Origin: Ypsolopha sequella
Lineage: Eukaryota; Arthropoda; Insecta; Lepidoptera; Ypsolophidae
Direction of reading: 5' to 3'
Assembly: GCA_934047225.1 (NCBI GenBank)
Contig: OW204004.1
Coordinates: forward strand, 9,924,401-9,988,400
Length of the DNA stretch: 64,000 nt
How positions within the stretch are numbered: position 1 is the stretch's first letter; each line of letters begins with the position of its first letter. This document shows positions 32,440 to 42,430 of the stretch, piece by piece. A model generated the notes under the pieces. That model saw only the letters and a list, made by a program, of their open reading frames with translations. It did no database searches and was not told the DNA's origin. Made by a program: the position numbers and the translations under genes.

Positions 32440-32715
32440 AATGTATAAATAATAGTAGGTCTTTACATATGAAATTGCTGAAATTTTATTGCAGATTCAT
32501 GAGTTCATAAATCCTGTTAATCAATAGTTATTTCAATTATTTATTTTTTGTTTGTAAGTTGATTTCAAGGTTTTACATGTACGTACTCAATGTTGTTTTT
32601 TTTTCTCATTTTGATTATAAAAATTAAATCTTCAAAAACAGTTCGTCCTAAATGCCATCTATTTCCATGATAAGATTTGTAAGAGTTTTGTACAGCTAAC
32701 ACTTTTCATAAATTA
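32440..32715 (-). repeat. Unclassified 300-bp repeat, copy 3, inverted
   Basis: Reverse complement carries ATAAATTTTGAAGAT-like and CTTATCATGGAAATAGATGG, TTTAGGACGAACTGTTTTTG, TAAAACCTTGAAATC, as in the copies at 16765 and 28200. Confidence 0.65.
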
Positions 32716-32725
32716 ATTTATTGTA

Positions 32726-32845
32726 TACAGATACATTACATAGAATTATTTATAATAAAATACATGTACAGAGGCGAGCTTATCTCTGAAAAGAGGTTTC
32801 TTCCAGCAAACCTTAGTGGGAGGGGACACTATGATAATAAGAATT
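32726..32845 (-). mobile_element. LINE 3' end, diverged, minus strand
   Basis: GATACATTACATAG, ACAGAGGCGAGCTTATCTCT, TTTCTTCCAGCAAACCTTAG: a diverged relative of 23193-23345. Confidence 0.45.
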
Positions 32846-33204
32846 AGTAATCATACATACGTGTGCTACAAATAAAGACATATCAACATACAAATAAAAT
32901 AAAATATCAGCTGATCAGGCTATCAAGTTAAAAAATAAAAATATGAAGAATCTCCCCATACAAAACGCCTAGAAAAAATATAATTTTTGGACGTTATTTT
33001 TTGCAGCTCTATTTTAAAAACGGTTAAATATATCTTTTCTTTGGTCAGTTAATAATTATATTATCTGTGGTTAATATCCTAAAGTACATTCGTACTCAGA
33101 GGTGCCGAATTGTTTGTCAGGCACTACCATTTTAGTGCCTTGTTTTTTGTCCCTTTAATGTTGCTATGGCATCTATGTATATTGTTGTTATTTACCATAA
33201 TGTT

Positions 33205-33292
33205 ATTAGGGTTCCGTACCCGTATTGTGTGGTAATACGGAACCTTTTGTGGGCGAATCCGAATCACACTTGGACGGTTTTTATTAGGTAAT
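33205..33292 (-). repeat. GGGTTCCGTA-type repeat, joined ends
   Basis: ATTAGGGTTCCGTACCCGTA, GTAATACGGAACCTTTTGTG, then an inverted decayed AAGTGCGAGT head. Same configuration as 6428-6505. Confidence 0.6.
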
Positions 33293-33820
33293 AAAGGTTG
33301 GCTACCAAGTAACTTGAGTTGTTTATTCAAGACATTTATAAACTAGCTAGACTCACTGAAATACTGACGTAAGTTCTATGTTGTAAGTTTTTCAATTAAA
33401 GCAACAATGTTGTGCCGCAATGTATCATTTTGCTACTGAGGTTCCGTCGCGTCCGTGGAACTTTGACTACTTGTTCTTTTTGTAATTTTATTAGACATAC
33501 TCGGAACAGGAGGAGTCAATTTATGTACAGAATAAAATCCTTTTTATCAGAAGTTTTAGAATTAAATCCCATTTATGAAAAAATATCAAAACGAATCAAA
33601 AACTCAAAACGTTCACGAGAGATGGGACAAAATGTGGCGAAGGCGGAATGGTAAACATTTTAATTATTTACGAAAATGAGAGACGTGATCATATTTACGA
33701 AGACCAAATATAAAGAGGATTGCTAAGTTTTGAAGTCGTTCGAGTTTATTTAAGAACTCTTCGTTAGCATCAATGACACATACAAAAGAAGAAACGTCTG
33801 AGCAAGCATGATTTTGGTTT

Positions 33821-34670
33821 TTAGGGGAAGAAAGTTCTGGATTTGCTATAGGGAGTGAAATGCGCCATAAACTCTTCTGCTTTATCAGAAAAGACGATTA
33901 GAGTCCCGTTGTAAATTATAAGCGGAATCGTTTGATTATTGAGAACACCCAACCAGTACCTGCCTCCTTTCAACAAAGCTTGTGATTTCCGAGGGTTTAC
34001 GAGGAGGCCAAACGTCTTGGCCCAGTTATAGATACAGTCGAGTTCATGGTTCATTCTTTGGATAGCTGTTTCTACATCATCCACAAGAAAATAGCGATAA
34101 AGTTGCAAATCATCAAGCAATGACGGATGTTCAATCAGTTTCAGAGGCGTCAAGCTCATCCAGATGCATACCCATAAAAGAAGGAGATACTTGGGCTTAT
34201 ATTTAGGAGGTCGCACTTTGTACGAATGAAATGAAAGGGGCATTAAGTTGACAATGCGTGGCAACTTTATGGGGCTTAGAAACAATCATAAGATTGAGAA
34301 GGAGGTGAATGGGAGGCGTGGTGTGTGACAGACAAAGAAAGAGTTTGCAAGTTGAAACTAGGTACTATTGAGGATAATTCGGAAGAACAAGAATGGTTTT
34401 TTTAAAGGTCCGGTACGGGGCACAAATCACATAGCAGGGATTCAAAGTAGTCAAAGTAGTCAACGGTGCGGTCTGGGAGGTAGAAAACACCGAAAAGAAG
34501 TTTGGAGTGGTGAAGATATATTTCGATGAGAAGGTGTTCCGCAAAGCCCGTATATTGACCAGGAGATGCTGAATGAAGCGAGAAGATCGGAGTAATGAGC
34601 AGAAATGCTTTGGGCATTGATGTGAACAACGTTTAGGTTGTTGAGACTTCAAACAGTCATGCAAGCTAAG
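33821..34670 (-). pseudogene. Broken LINE: endonuclease and reverse-transcriptase pieces
   Basis: Minus strand, 5' to 3'. About 34660-34560 encodes NVVHINAQSISAHYSDLLAS, the start of the APE-type endonuclease. After a frameshift, GQYTGFAEHLLIEIYLHHSK and LLFGVFYLPDRTVDYFDYFE follow (IEI...LLxGVxYxPP motif). A deletion removes the rest of the endonuclease and the first RT motifs. Then 34130-33990 encodes SLLDDLQLYRYFLVDDVETA and INxDL-like RMNHELDCIYNWAKTFGLLV, NPRKSQAL. This is the catalytic Y/L-x-DD box (here LDDLQLY) and the following GL.xNPxKSQ motif. Order and motifs identify a Jockey/R1-like non-LTR element. Frameshifts and deletion make it dead. Confidence 0.8.
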
Positions 34671-34775
34671 GATCCCGGCTGAGAAGCATCGCTCTCCACT
34701 CTGGCGTACTCATCAGCTGAAAAAGATTTCATTAAGATCTACAGGTAAATCCATAAAATAAATGTGTTTAATTAG

Positions 34776-35051
34776 AATATATAATAATAGAGGCGCGAGT
34801 ATGCAGGCCTCAGTTTGGACTGCATTTTTGTGCCTTTTGGCGTTGAGACCTTCGGGCCGTGGGGTCCAGAAGCAAAAATTGTTTTCAAGGAGCTTACTAC
34901 GCGGCTGGTCGACGCCTGTGGAGACCCGAGGGCTGGCGCATATCTTGGCCAGAGAATAAGTCTGGCCATACAAAGAGGAAACGCAGCCAGCCTTCTAGGT
35001 ACCCTTCCACATGACGACGGTGATCTGGCTAATATTTTTTATTTAGTTTAA
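34776..35051 (+). pseudogene. Retroelement ORF C-terminus (VETxGPWG...AIQRGNAAS type)
   Basis: The frame from 34791 to the stop at 35049 reads RAEYAGLSLDCIFVPFGVET, FGPWGPEAKIVFKELTTRLV, DACGDPRAGAYLGQRISLAI, QRGNAASLLGTLPHD. The VPxxVETxGxWG...LxQRxSxAIQRGNAASxLGT block closes the reverse-transcriptase ORFs of a non-LTR group common in arthropods and other invertebrates. It has no stop until its natural end, but RT motifs are missing upstream (a TAG lies at 34788). It sits opposite in strand to the LINE at 33821 and is a separate insertion. Confidence 0.7.
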
Positions 35052-35566
35052 TTACATTTTAATAAACGTGTAATTTAATACATTAATTAAATTAGCTATG
35101 GGAATTGTAATTATGAAAACATTTGGTAATCACAATAAATATTTTTGAATATACCCATAATACCCAAACTAATTTTACGTAATATGAACTGTTTACAATA
35201 TCAAAATAATAATCCAAAATATCCCTGGGCAACTCATTTCTATTGTTTGACAATATGTAAATAATGTTATGCTTTATAATCCCCGCAAATTGCTAATGCG
35301 CTCGCATGTCATTTGTTTGTACCGTTAGCAGCTGTCGAGTATATTTTGTTTTTAGACCTACCTATACATTAATGGTACGATCCCAAGTTAGTGTCATCTG
35401 TCTTTTAGTAAATGTTTTTGGTACATTTCACTGATCGTTCATTTCGAATTATTTCGACAGAGTCCCAACGTATTAGCAACTTGCGATGGTAGTACCAAAG
35501 AGTATCTCCGGCCGCTTTTAAGGTTTTGCCAAATTTGTACACTTTCTAATACAAAAAAAAACAAAC
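35052..35566. other. No recognisable feature
   Basis: AT-rich, probably 3' UTR of the preceding element at first, then unique sequence. No gene. Confidence 0.35.
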
Positions 35567-36045
35567 TTAAGAGGATGGCATACCCTAGCATAGCATAGCA
35601 ATTTCTTTATTACCCGTCCAGCAAAATAAGTCTAATGGCACAGACCTTATTTGCTTTTCATAGAGGCGATTATATGTTTGGCCTCTTTTTCTTTGGACGC
35701 CTAATACTAGTAATCACGCAGCGAAACAACAAATTGGTGTGTTTTTAGCTAATACTGAAATATTTTGTAGGGAAAAAAATATTGGATTTAGGTAAAATCC
35801 TAATTATTGCCTATTTTATAAAAAAAAATCAAATTGATCTCTTAACCGCGTTTTTGAAACGAACGTTTGAAAACCAAAAAAAGAGGGTGGAAATCATTTT
35901 TTTTTGACAAAATTATAAATCTTCATACATTGTTTATAGTTTGAATCCCTAGATAAAAGATCGATAAATCAAATATATTTTCTTCAATATTAGGAGAGAC
36001 CTAGTTTCTTCCAAGGAACTTTTGAAAACCTGGTCTTGTTGATAA
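35567..36045 (+). repeat. TTAAGAGGATGG repeat family, copy
   Basis: TTAAGAGGATGGCATACCCT, ATTACCCGTCCAGC, CATAGAGGCGATTATATG, GGAGAGACCTAGTTTCTTCC, GAAAACCTGGTCTTGTTGAT. The left half carries a small CATAGCATAGCA duplication. Confidence 0.65.
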
Positions 36046-36410
36046 GAATATAAGGAACTTACCTTTTAAATTTACCTTATAGTTTCGGAGATTTCGTGGT
36101 ACGTGAGTAAAACAGAATCTTTTTCTCAAACATGCTCGGCGATGGTCGCTTCGAAGAGCCACTGTTTTGCCTAAGGGGTTAAAACAATGTAAGAAAATCC
36201 ATTTTACTCACAACGAGATACGAAAGGACCAAGGAGAAATATGTCAAACAGCCAAGCCGGTCGCTCGTTTTTCAACACATTTTTGTACACATTTTTAATA
36301 CCACCTTTGGATAGACAAAGCGTAATACACCAAGACTGAAGCCTAAAAAATAATACAATATTGCTTTTCTGTGTAGATTGATAATATATACTATAAACGA
36401 GTATTTACTA

Positions 36411-36903
36411 CTAGCTTTTGCCCGCGGTTTCGCCCGCGTTGATTAAGTTTTTGTACAGTCGTATTGAATCTGTAAATATTTTTCAAACCATTCATTTTTA
36501 GTACGTAGTTGACCTGACTCTGGTTAAGAGTATTTGGAGTGTTTTTGGTTCTCAACATCTCTAACTTGATCGTCATGTAAGGTGTCTTTGGCGAGGCCGA
36601 AGACCAAGACACGTTTCCGTCTTAATCCTTTGCTAATGTGTCTTTGGCGGTTTTTATTAACTTGTTTAATTATTATGGCGAGGCTGAAGGCCGAGCCGCT
36701 TCTCTGGACGACACTATTTTTTGTTCCCATCGCAACTTATTTATGGGATAAAAAGTTGCCTATGTCCTATTCCAGGTCTAGAACCACATTTGTGCAAAGT
36801 TTCAGCCCAATTGGTTCAGTAGATACGGCGTGAAGGAGTAACAAACATCCATCCATCCATAGATACATCCATCCAAACTTTCGCATTTATAATATTAGTG
36901 GGA
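36411..36903 (-). mobile_element. Non-autonomous Helitron (Lep1-like), complete, minus strand
   Basis: Minus strand starts A|TCCCACTAATATTATAAATG, CGAAAGTTTGGATGG, and ends with CGCGGGCGAAACCGCGG (hairpin), GCAAAAGCTAG|T. TC start, CTAG end with a hairpin about 10 nt upstream, and insertion between A and T are the Helitron hallmarks. No RepHel coding. Interior GGCTGAAACTTTGCACAAA, CAAGACACGTTTCCG is shared with the complete copy at 50976-51431. Confidence 0.85.
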
Positions 36904-37171
36904 TACAAACTTTTGTTTCCATATAGTAATCATTAGGATTTCCTACTACTATATTTACTCTGTGTCTAAAGCCCAGATACTCATATTATGAGCATCCAAA
37001 CTTTCTCATATAAACTTTATGTTTAAAAGTTTTGTACACGCTGAAGCTTTTGTGGTTTTGGAAATGAAAACTTGTGATAGTAGAGTATTGCACTTTTTCA
37101 TGAAAGACCTGATAACTTTTTAACCCATAAAAGTTATTTGTATCGACGTGTATTATCACTAGTTTGCTTAT

Positions 37172-37275
37172 CAAAAAGAGGCGAAAGAGGTGTGTCAGGA
37201 TCGCAGCAGATGGAAATCTGTAGTCTCTGCCTACCCCTCTGAGAGATAGGCGTGAGTATATGTATGTATGTTTCA
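37172..37275 (+). pseudogene. LINE ORF2 last residues with GTAT tail
   Basis: Frame KEAKEVCQDRSRWKSVVSAY, PSER, stop. This matches the final residues (CQDRxRWKSxVSAYP) of a common lepidopteran LINE. GTATATGTATGTATGT follows as its simple tail. Confidence 0.6.
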
Positions 37276-37478
37276 ATCAGAAATAACCAAGTATTAAAAA
37301 TTAAGAAACAAATACGGATATTAAATTGGAGAAAAAAACATTTACATAATACATAGTATTTCTGATGTGCAATTTAATGTGCAAAATAGTATTTTTGATG
37401 TGCAATTTGATAGTATCAGTAATTTTTTTATTCAACTCATTTTAAGTGAACTATAAACATTATGAGTAAATAAAGATC

Positions 37479-37904
37479 TTAAGAGTTTAACCTACACTAG
37501 GAACTTTTTTTATAACACGTCCAGCACAATAAGTACAATGGCACATGTAGGTACTTTATTGCTTTTGATAGAGGCGATTATACGTTGGTTCATGGCTTTT
37601 TTTTTTCTTGGACGCGTAATACTAATAGTCACCAATTGGAGTGTTTTTACCTAATACTGAAATATTTTGTAGGCAAAATATAAAAATTAATAATAAAAAT
37701 AATAAAAGATTCCTTTCATATTCTTGTCACTTCATCGTGTTTGTCTGCGGAACGTTTAAAAACCAAAAAAATGTGTTAAAATTATATTATTTTTTAGTCA
37801 AAGGTATTTGGTATAAACCAAGTGTATTTTTTTCAATATAAGGAGAGACCTAATTTCTTCCAAAAAACCCTCAAAAGTCTGGCGTTGTTGATGTTCTAGG
37901 CTCA
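37479..37904 (+). repeat. TTAAGAGGATGG repeat family, copy cut by a foldback element
   Basis: TTAAGAGTTTAACCTACACT, GATAGAGGCGATTATACG, GGACGCGTAATACTAATAG, GGAGAGACCTAATTTCTTCC, GTTCTAGGCTCAGG. In the copy at 10436 the sequence after GGCTCAGG is TACTAAAATGG; here the foldback element begins at that point. Confidence 0.6.
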
Positions 37905-38609
37905 GGACCGATTCCGCCAAACTGCTTTCGCGTTTGGACAATTTAGCATATCAAATCAAAATATTTTTAAGAAAACAAATTTTCGTAATTAGCTATGAAG
38001 TTGGACTACATTACATGTTTTTCAGATTTAACAAAAGTATCACAAGGATCGAGAAAAAAAATCGGAATTATCACTAAAATCACGGAAAACGTCATTTGGT
38101 GTTGGTGTTGGAACTGGTATGATCAGTATACTGATCTAACTGCAAAATAAAATATTTTTTTTATAAAGTAAATTAATGAAATTAGCCTTTCCAGATTTTT
38201 ATTATTATTTATTTCCTTACGTTATTTTAAAAGTAAAAAAATGTAAACTCAAACATTCAATATTTATCATGTACAGAAAAATCACGCAAAAAAAAATGTT
38301 AATGTTTGAGTATTATACATTTTTATATATTTTTATTTTGATATTTATTCACGCTAAAAAAAAAATCATATGGATAAAAAAATTTTTTTTGCTACTTGCA
38401 AAGCCAAATTACGATTTTCGTGATTTTAGTGATCTTTCAGAATTTTTTCTTGATAATTGTGATACTTGTGTCAAATCTAAAAAATACGTGATGTAACATA
38501 ACTTCTTACTTTAACTTCTTTCTTACACTAATTTTATTTGTTAAAATATTCCGATTAAAAATACTAAATTGTCCAAACGCGAGAGCATGTTTGGCGGAGC
38601 CGATCCCTT
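37905..38609. mobile_element. Foldback element with about 200-bp arms
   Basis: Left end ACCGATTCCGCCAAACTGCT, TTCGCGTTTGGACAATTTAG; right end, inverted, GGGATCGGCTCCGCCAAACA, CTCGCGTTTGGACAATTTAG. Inner pairs continue: CAGATTTAACAAAAGTATCACAAGG against its inverse, and TTATCACTAAAATCACGG against CCGTGATTTTAGTGAT-like sequence at about 38413-38433. So most of the 705 bp is one imperfect palindrome. The 106-codon frame at 38176-38496 spans the palindrome and its spacer and is not a believable gene. Confidence 0.8.
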
Positions 38610-38688
38610 AACCAATAACTGTAAAAACAAAGACGGTATCCAACAGGACTTTTCTTTGTAGTACTTAGATTAGAAACCATATCGTCGT

Positions 38689-39002
38689 CACAAAAAGAAG
38701 GCCGACTCAATGACGGAGCGAAAACAGACGCACACATGCATATACGCGTACGTACAGTGGAGACCACATCAAGCTATACACTTGCAGTACAAAATTAGCC
38801 CCTACAGAGAAGAATATACGATAGGTACAAAGTCCAATGTGTCTTACTTGATGCGGTCTCCACTGTACGTTGATCTCGGCAGAATTTCGTATCGGCATTC
38901 ACCCGAGTATCTCCGAGATCGTCGTAAGTACGCGTCTGTGCGTGCGTGCGCCTGTTTTTGCTAGTTATGCGGAGTAAACCTTATGTAAGTGGTTATTTTG
39001 TG
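38689..39002. mobile_element. CACAAAATA MITE, copy 2, host to a nested MITE
   Basis: CACAAAAAGAAGGCCGACTC, GGAGCGAAAACAGACGCACA left; inverted CACAAAATAACCACTTACAT, AGCAAAAACAGGCGCACGCA right. Without the 111-bp insert at 38755-38865 plus its 2-bp duplication it is about 201 bp, like copies 1 (211) and 3 (194). Confidence 0.8.
38755..38865. mobile_element. 111-bp MITE nested in a MITE, TA target
   Basis: CAGTGGAGACCACATCAAG left, inverted CAGTGGAGACCGCATCAAG right (18 of 19 identical). TA at 38753-38754 and 38866-38867. The undisturbed target can be read in the copy at 46388 (CGCGTACGTATGGAGATCTC). CAGTG ends with TA duplication point to Tc1/mariner. Confidence 0.9.
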
Positions 39003-39419
39003 ATACTACACAATTAATCCAAGACTATAACGCTGTTGTGTAGGATCATTCACAAAGAAGTACATACATACACAATCTTTGCTAGAAAAGCGTAACTGAC
39101 TGAATTAAGGTGGTAAAGCCGTAAACAAAAATGAGCTCAGAATGTTAGATGGCGCCACGCTCTAAGAAACTAGAACAAATTAATGATTATACCTGTTATT
39201 GTTGCTTTTGGGTATTAATTGAGTTGATATGCGGGTAAAGCAATTTATTTCACGACGCTTTGGAGTGATAATAAATGTGAAATCCCTTTGCTTTTACTAC
39301 ACTTCCAAATGTTTCATAAATTCATTAGTTGTCAAACTAATACGCACACTAGTAAAGGCAGTTCTGCCAATGTGTGAGTTTATTCATTCATAAAAATCAA
39401 ATCGATACAAAACGTAAAA

Positions 39420-39461
39420 CGTTGCCGCTCCGTATTTTACCGCGGAAGCAGAGCGGCAACG
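39420..39461. repeat. Hairpin with 11-bp GC-rich arms
   Basis: CGTTGCCGCTC and GAGCGGCAACG flank 20 nt. A related GTGCCGCTCTTTGCAAAGTC is at about 62506. Its context resembles an element end, not a terminator of a known gene. Confidence 0.45.
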
Positions 39462-39608
39462 TATTGACTTTGCAAAACAAGACAAAATATTAGATTATTA
39501 TACAATTGTTGTCAGCATTGGTATGAAACAAACATTTATCAATATTTAGATGAAAAAAAACAAGATGATTTATTTATCACATATTCTTCACAGCGGGATT
39601 ATATTGAA

Positions 39609-40005
39609 CTAGCTTTTGCCCGCGGCTTCGCCTGCCTTAATTTTTTGTATAGTCGTATCAATAATAATATTAATATATCGTTACGACATGAATCCCCGAA
39701 GGGGTGTCAGAGGTGTTCCGTGTGCGAACTGTGAAATGCAAGTCACAGTCCACACTCGATACACCCGCGTTTCACCGACGAATATATTACGTCCCAGTCG
39801 TATCAAATCTGTAATTTTTTAGTACGTAAACAGCTGACTCTGGTTTGGAGTATTTTTGATACTCATCATATCTAATTTGATCACCATGGAAAGTGTCTTT
39901 GGCGAGGCCGAAGTCCGCCGAAGACCGAGCCGCTTTTCTGATCGACACTATTTTTTGTTCTCTGAATTAAACCTCTGCTAATGTGTCTTTGATAAGTTTT
40001 CAATA
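39609..40005 (-). mobile_element. Lep1-like Helitron, truncated, with SINE inside
   Basis: Starts (plus) A|CTAGCTTTTGCCCGCGGCTT, CGCCTGCC, and continues TTTTTAGTACGTA, CTGACTCTGGTTTGGAGTAT, AAAGTGTCTTTGGCGAGGCC after the SINE. The TC end is missing beyond about 40005. Confidence 0.75.
39662..39795 (-). mobile_element. 5'-truncated SINE in the Helitron, 11-bp target duplication
   Basis: AGTCGTATCAA occurs at 39651-39661 and 39796-39806, directly flanking the SINE tail (ATATCGTTACGACATGAATC) and body (ATGCAAGTCACAGTCCACAC). It ends at the CGTCCC block, so the tRNA head was never copied. The exact duplication marks a LINE-driven insertion. Confidence 0.85.
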
Positions 40006-40211
40006 ACGACATAATTTTTTGTATGGACACTTTTATTTATTTTACTGCAAACTTTCGTGTCGTTTCAAAAGAAAGGGATTCATAAGCTGATTGTAAAAAT
40101 GTACTTGGTACAGCACCACTTTATTTCAAGCACTCGTTTCCAAAAAAAAAAAAACGTTCTCAAAACAATACTAAGTCCTTCATTCAGGAAACGGCTGAGG
40201 AATTTTCGTGT

Positions 40212-40523
40212 TTGATTTTTTTTTTTAAACGAATGGCTGAAATGAAATGTAGAATATGTTTACCATCAGCTCATGAAGCACTTCCCTTTGATAACGAAAG
40301 GTTTCAAAAAAAAAAATTCAATTTTTTTTTAACTAACACTAGTCCGTCTAACTCTAACTTCACAAGGCGTGATTGGGCTTTATGTCTATTGTTTGCCAAT
40401 TATTATCGAAAATCGATAACAGAATGGGTTACACTAATTGAAGGGTCTCGAGGAAAAACAACACATGTCAAGTTTTGCAAATTTACAACAGAGGCAAAAA
40501 ACATTTTCCATAATACATGTTAG
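40212..40523 (+). other. Unassigned 103-codon open frame
   Basis: Contains KCRICLPSAHEALPFDNERF and WALCLLFANYYRKSITEW. Less A/T-biased than chance frames nearby, but I recognise no family. The one CxxC is not followed by a second, as a ZAD finger would need. It is on the strand opposite to the pseudogene at 40910. Possibly a remnant of the surrounding element, or chance. Confidence 0.2.
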
Positions 40524-40909
40524 CTTACAGTTTTCATTTTTATATCAAATTTAATGAGTAAATATACAACTTGTTCTTCAATATTTACAAAAAATCAATA
40601 ATTACACCTTCACATAAGTTGTTTTTCCAATACTTGGGAAATTTTCATCTTTATCAAGAAATATGATTAACAATGGTATTCAAAAGCTTTTCACATTTTC
40701 CAATTATCGAATTATGTTAATGTAAAAATAGAACAAACATACAAAAAAAAAAATATATGAAAGGAATAATTGGTAAGTAAAAACCCAAAGTGAATATTTA
40801 ATTGTTTTATTTTATATTTTTATATGTCTTTACGATACAGAAAGAAAAAGACAAATGCTAAAATTAAGTTAAGTCCTGTCAAATAAGTTAAATTTTGTTA
40901 CACTAATGT

Positions 40910-42430
40910 CTATTTAGGCTCCAAGCATTTTTGATTAGCAGGTACTCTCCTTAAAATTATTTCTGGCAAAACGCATCTTCTATAAAAGTCACTCAGTTTT
41001 GGAATCATGTTTTTAATGAACTCATCATCTTTTTGAATTATTATTACTTTTATAGGGCTGCCAACGTCCACAAAGCAAATCAGGTAGCACTTGTCTCTCT
41101 GAGCCACTTTCAATTGTCCCTGGATCTGAAAAAAAAGTATTTATCTTAGTACCTATTTTATTTTATTAATTTTTTATGCCCAAAAACAAGCATTTTTTTG
41201 TTTCCTTTCCAATTATGCAAGCCTGAAAATTAAACAATCTATAGGTAAAGAGCTATAAAGAGATAAAGACAACAATTCATACATACATACATATAAAACA
41301 CCAGATTGTTCAAATAGACTTTATCAGAAAACTTTGCTCGCTCGTTCAAGAAATCAGAACTAAAACTTATAAAATAACTAAACTTACTATTCCTGAATTG
41401 GCATTAAAGTTGTGTCCATAAGACCTCTTTGACCAGCCTCCATCTACATGTACTGTTATAGGTATATGGAACTCCATCCGAGCATATGTGCCCTTTTTCA
41501 ACGGCAATTTGTTTTTCTTTTTTTCCAGCTTCTAGCATTTCTTTATACTAGTGTTCTTCCCATACTTTTCCCAAATGTAATTCAGTTTTTGCATACTTTT
41601 TTTGTGAAATCGTGGGTATATCCATAGCGGCAAGCAAATTGTCACTTTGGGCATAATAACTCCCTCCGGTTAGAATTCCCCACACATGACTGGTTGATTT
41701 TCTCGACACCCTCCGTCTTTCCTACATAAATTTGATCACAAGTGTTGCATTTAAATTGGAAAGTGCTACTCAGTCCATTTCTTTCTTCTCGAACAAACTC
41801 CAAGTGGCCACAAGTGCAGTGTTTTTTGTGTTCAGTTTGGATTTTCAAAGACCATTTTAATAAATATTGAATATCTACTATACGATAGCCTTGTAAGCCT
41901 TCAAGACTAGAAACACCACATGTTTTTCAATGCTTAATTCGTGCTTCTCCATGTCTGCATCTTGTGTCCAAATAATATCTTCTGGTTCATTGCTGGGTCC
42001 AGCTGTCTGTTCATCATGCCTGACGTCCCTGCGAATCTGTGATACCTGTTGGTGTAAAAGGACATTTTTTTTTACGAGTCATGTCTGTCAATTTTTGTTT
42101 ATATGTTCGGATGGCGCGTTTAGGTGTAGGATTAGAAGAACTGCCTTCTGGATGCACTTCTATGGCAGCATTAGGTTGGTCACAAGAACCCTTCGGCTCA
42201 TTTGTGCGCCAGGTCGACTGGAAGGAAATACAATATTTTTAGAGTAAACATGGTAAGATGTTGTATGTCGTGCCCTCTTATCGACACTCTGACTAACATA
42301 ATTAATTTTCAAAATAGCGATAAAATATTTACCTTTTCTCTTCACCATAGCAACGTTTCATGGCAGCTCTCGAACGCTTGCTGTTCACTTTGTGCCCGGA
42401 ATATTCATGCTTGATAACAGCACGCTTCAT
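40910..42430 (-). pseudogene. Mutator-like transposase + YqaJ nuclease fusion, broken
   Basis: Minus strand. Exon-like start 42430-42333: MKRAVIKHEYSGHKVNSKRS, RAAMKRCYGEEKR, then donor GTAAATA. Acceptor TTCCTTCCAG ends at 42218; a polar stretch follows. At about 41880-41690: IVDIQYLLKW, CTCGHLEFVREERNGLSSTF, QFKCNTCDQIYV (CxC...CxxC zinc-binding-like). Then, in shifted frames, VWGILTGGSYYAQSDNLLAA, MDIPTIS, KEMLEAGKKEKQIAVEKGHI, and ITVHVDGGWSKRSYGHNFNA. The I-V-x-DGxWSKRSY-x-x-N-x-NxxSG block is the heart of the arthropod Mutator-like transposase domain, with a catalytic-type D. Donor GTAAGTT at 41387 and acceptor TTTTTTTCAG at 41126 bound an intron. The last exon to TAG at 40910 reads IQGQLKVAQRDKCYLICFVD, then PKLSDFYRRCVLPEII, the end of a YqaJ/lambda-exonuclease-like domain. 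At least two frameshifts, one in-frame TAG after EEH, and a missing mid-section (several hundred residues expected) show it is dead. Which gene group it came from is inferred from memory of motifs. Confidence 0.65.

Noticed and set aside
33412..33654. 80-codon frame with a K/R-rich end
   Set aside because: No domain or homologue recognised; a following GTAAAC is a weak donor. Not enough to call an exon.
38176..38496. 106-codon open frame as a gene
   Set aside because: It lies across a palindromic foldback element and is made of AT-rich codons; its right part is the inverse of the left arm.
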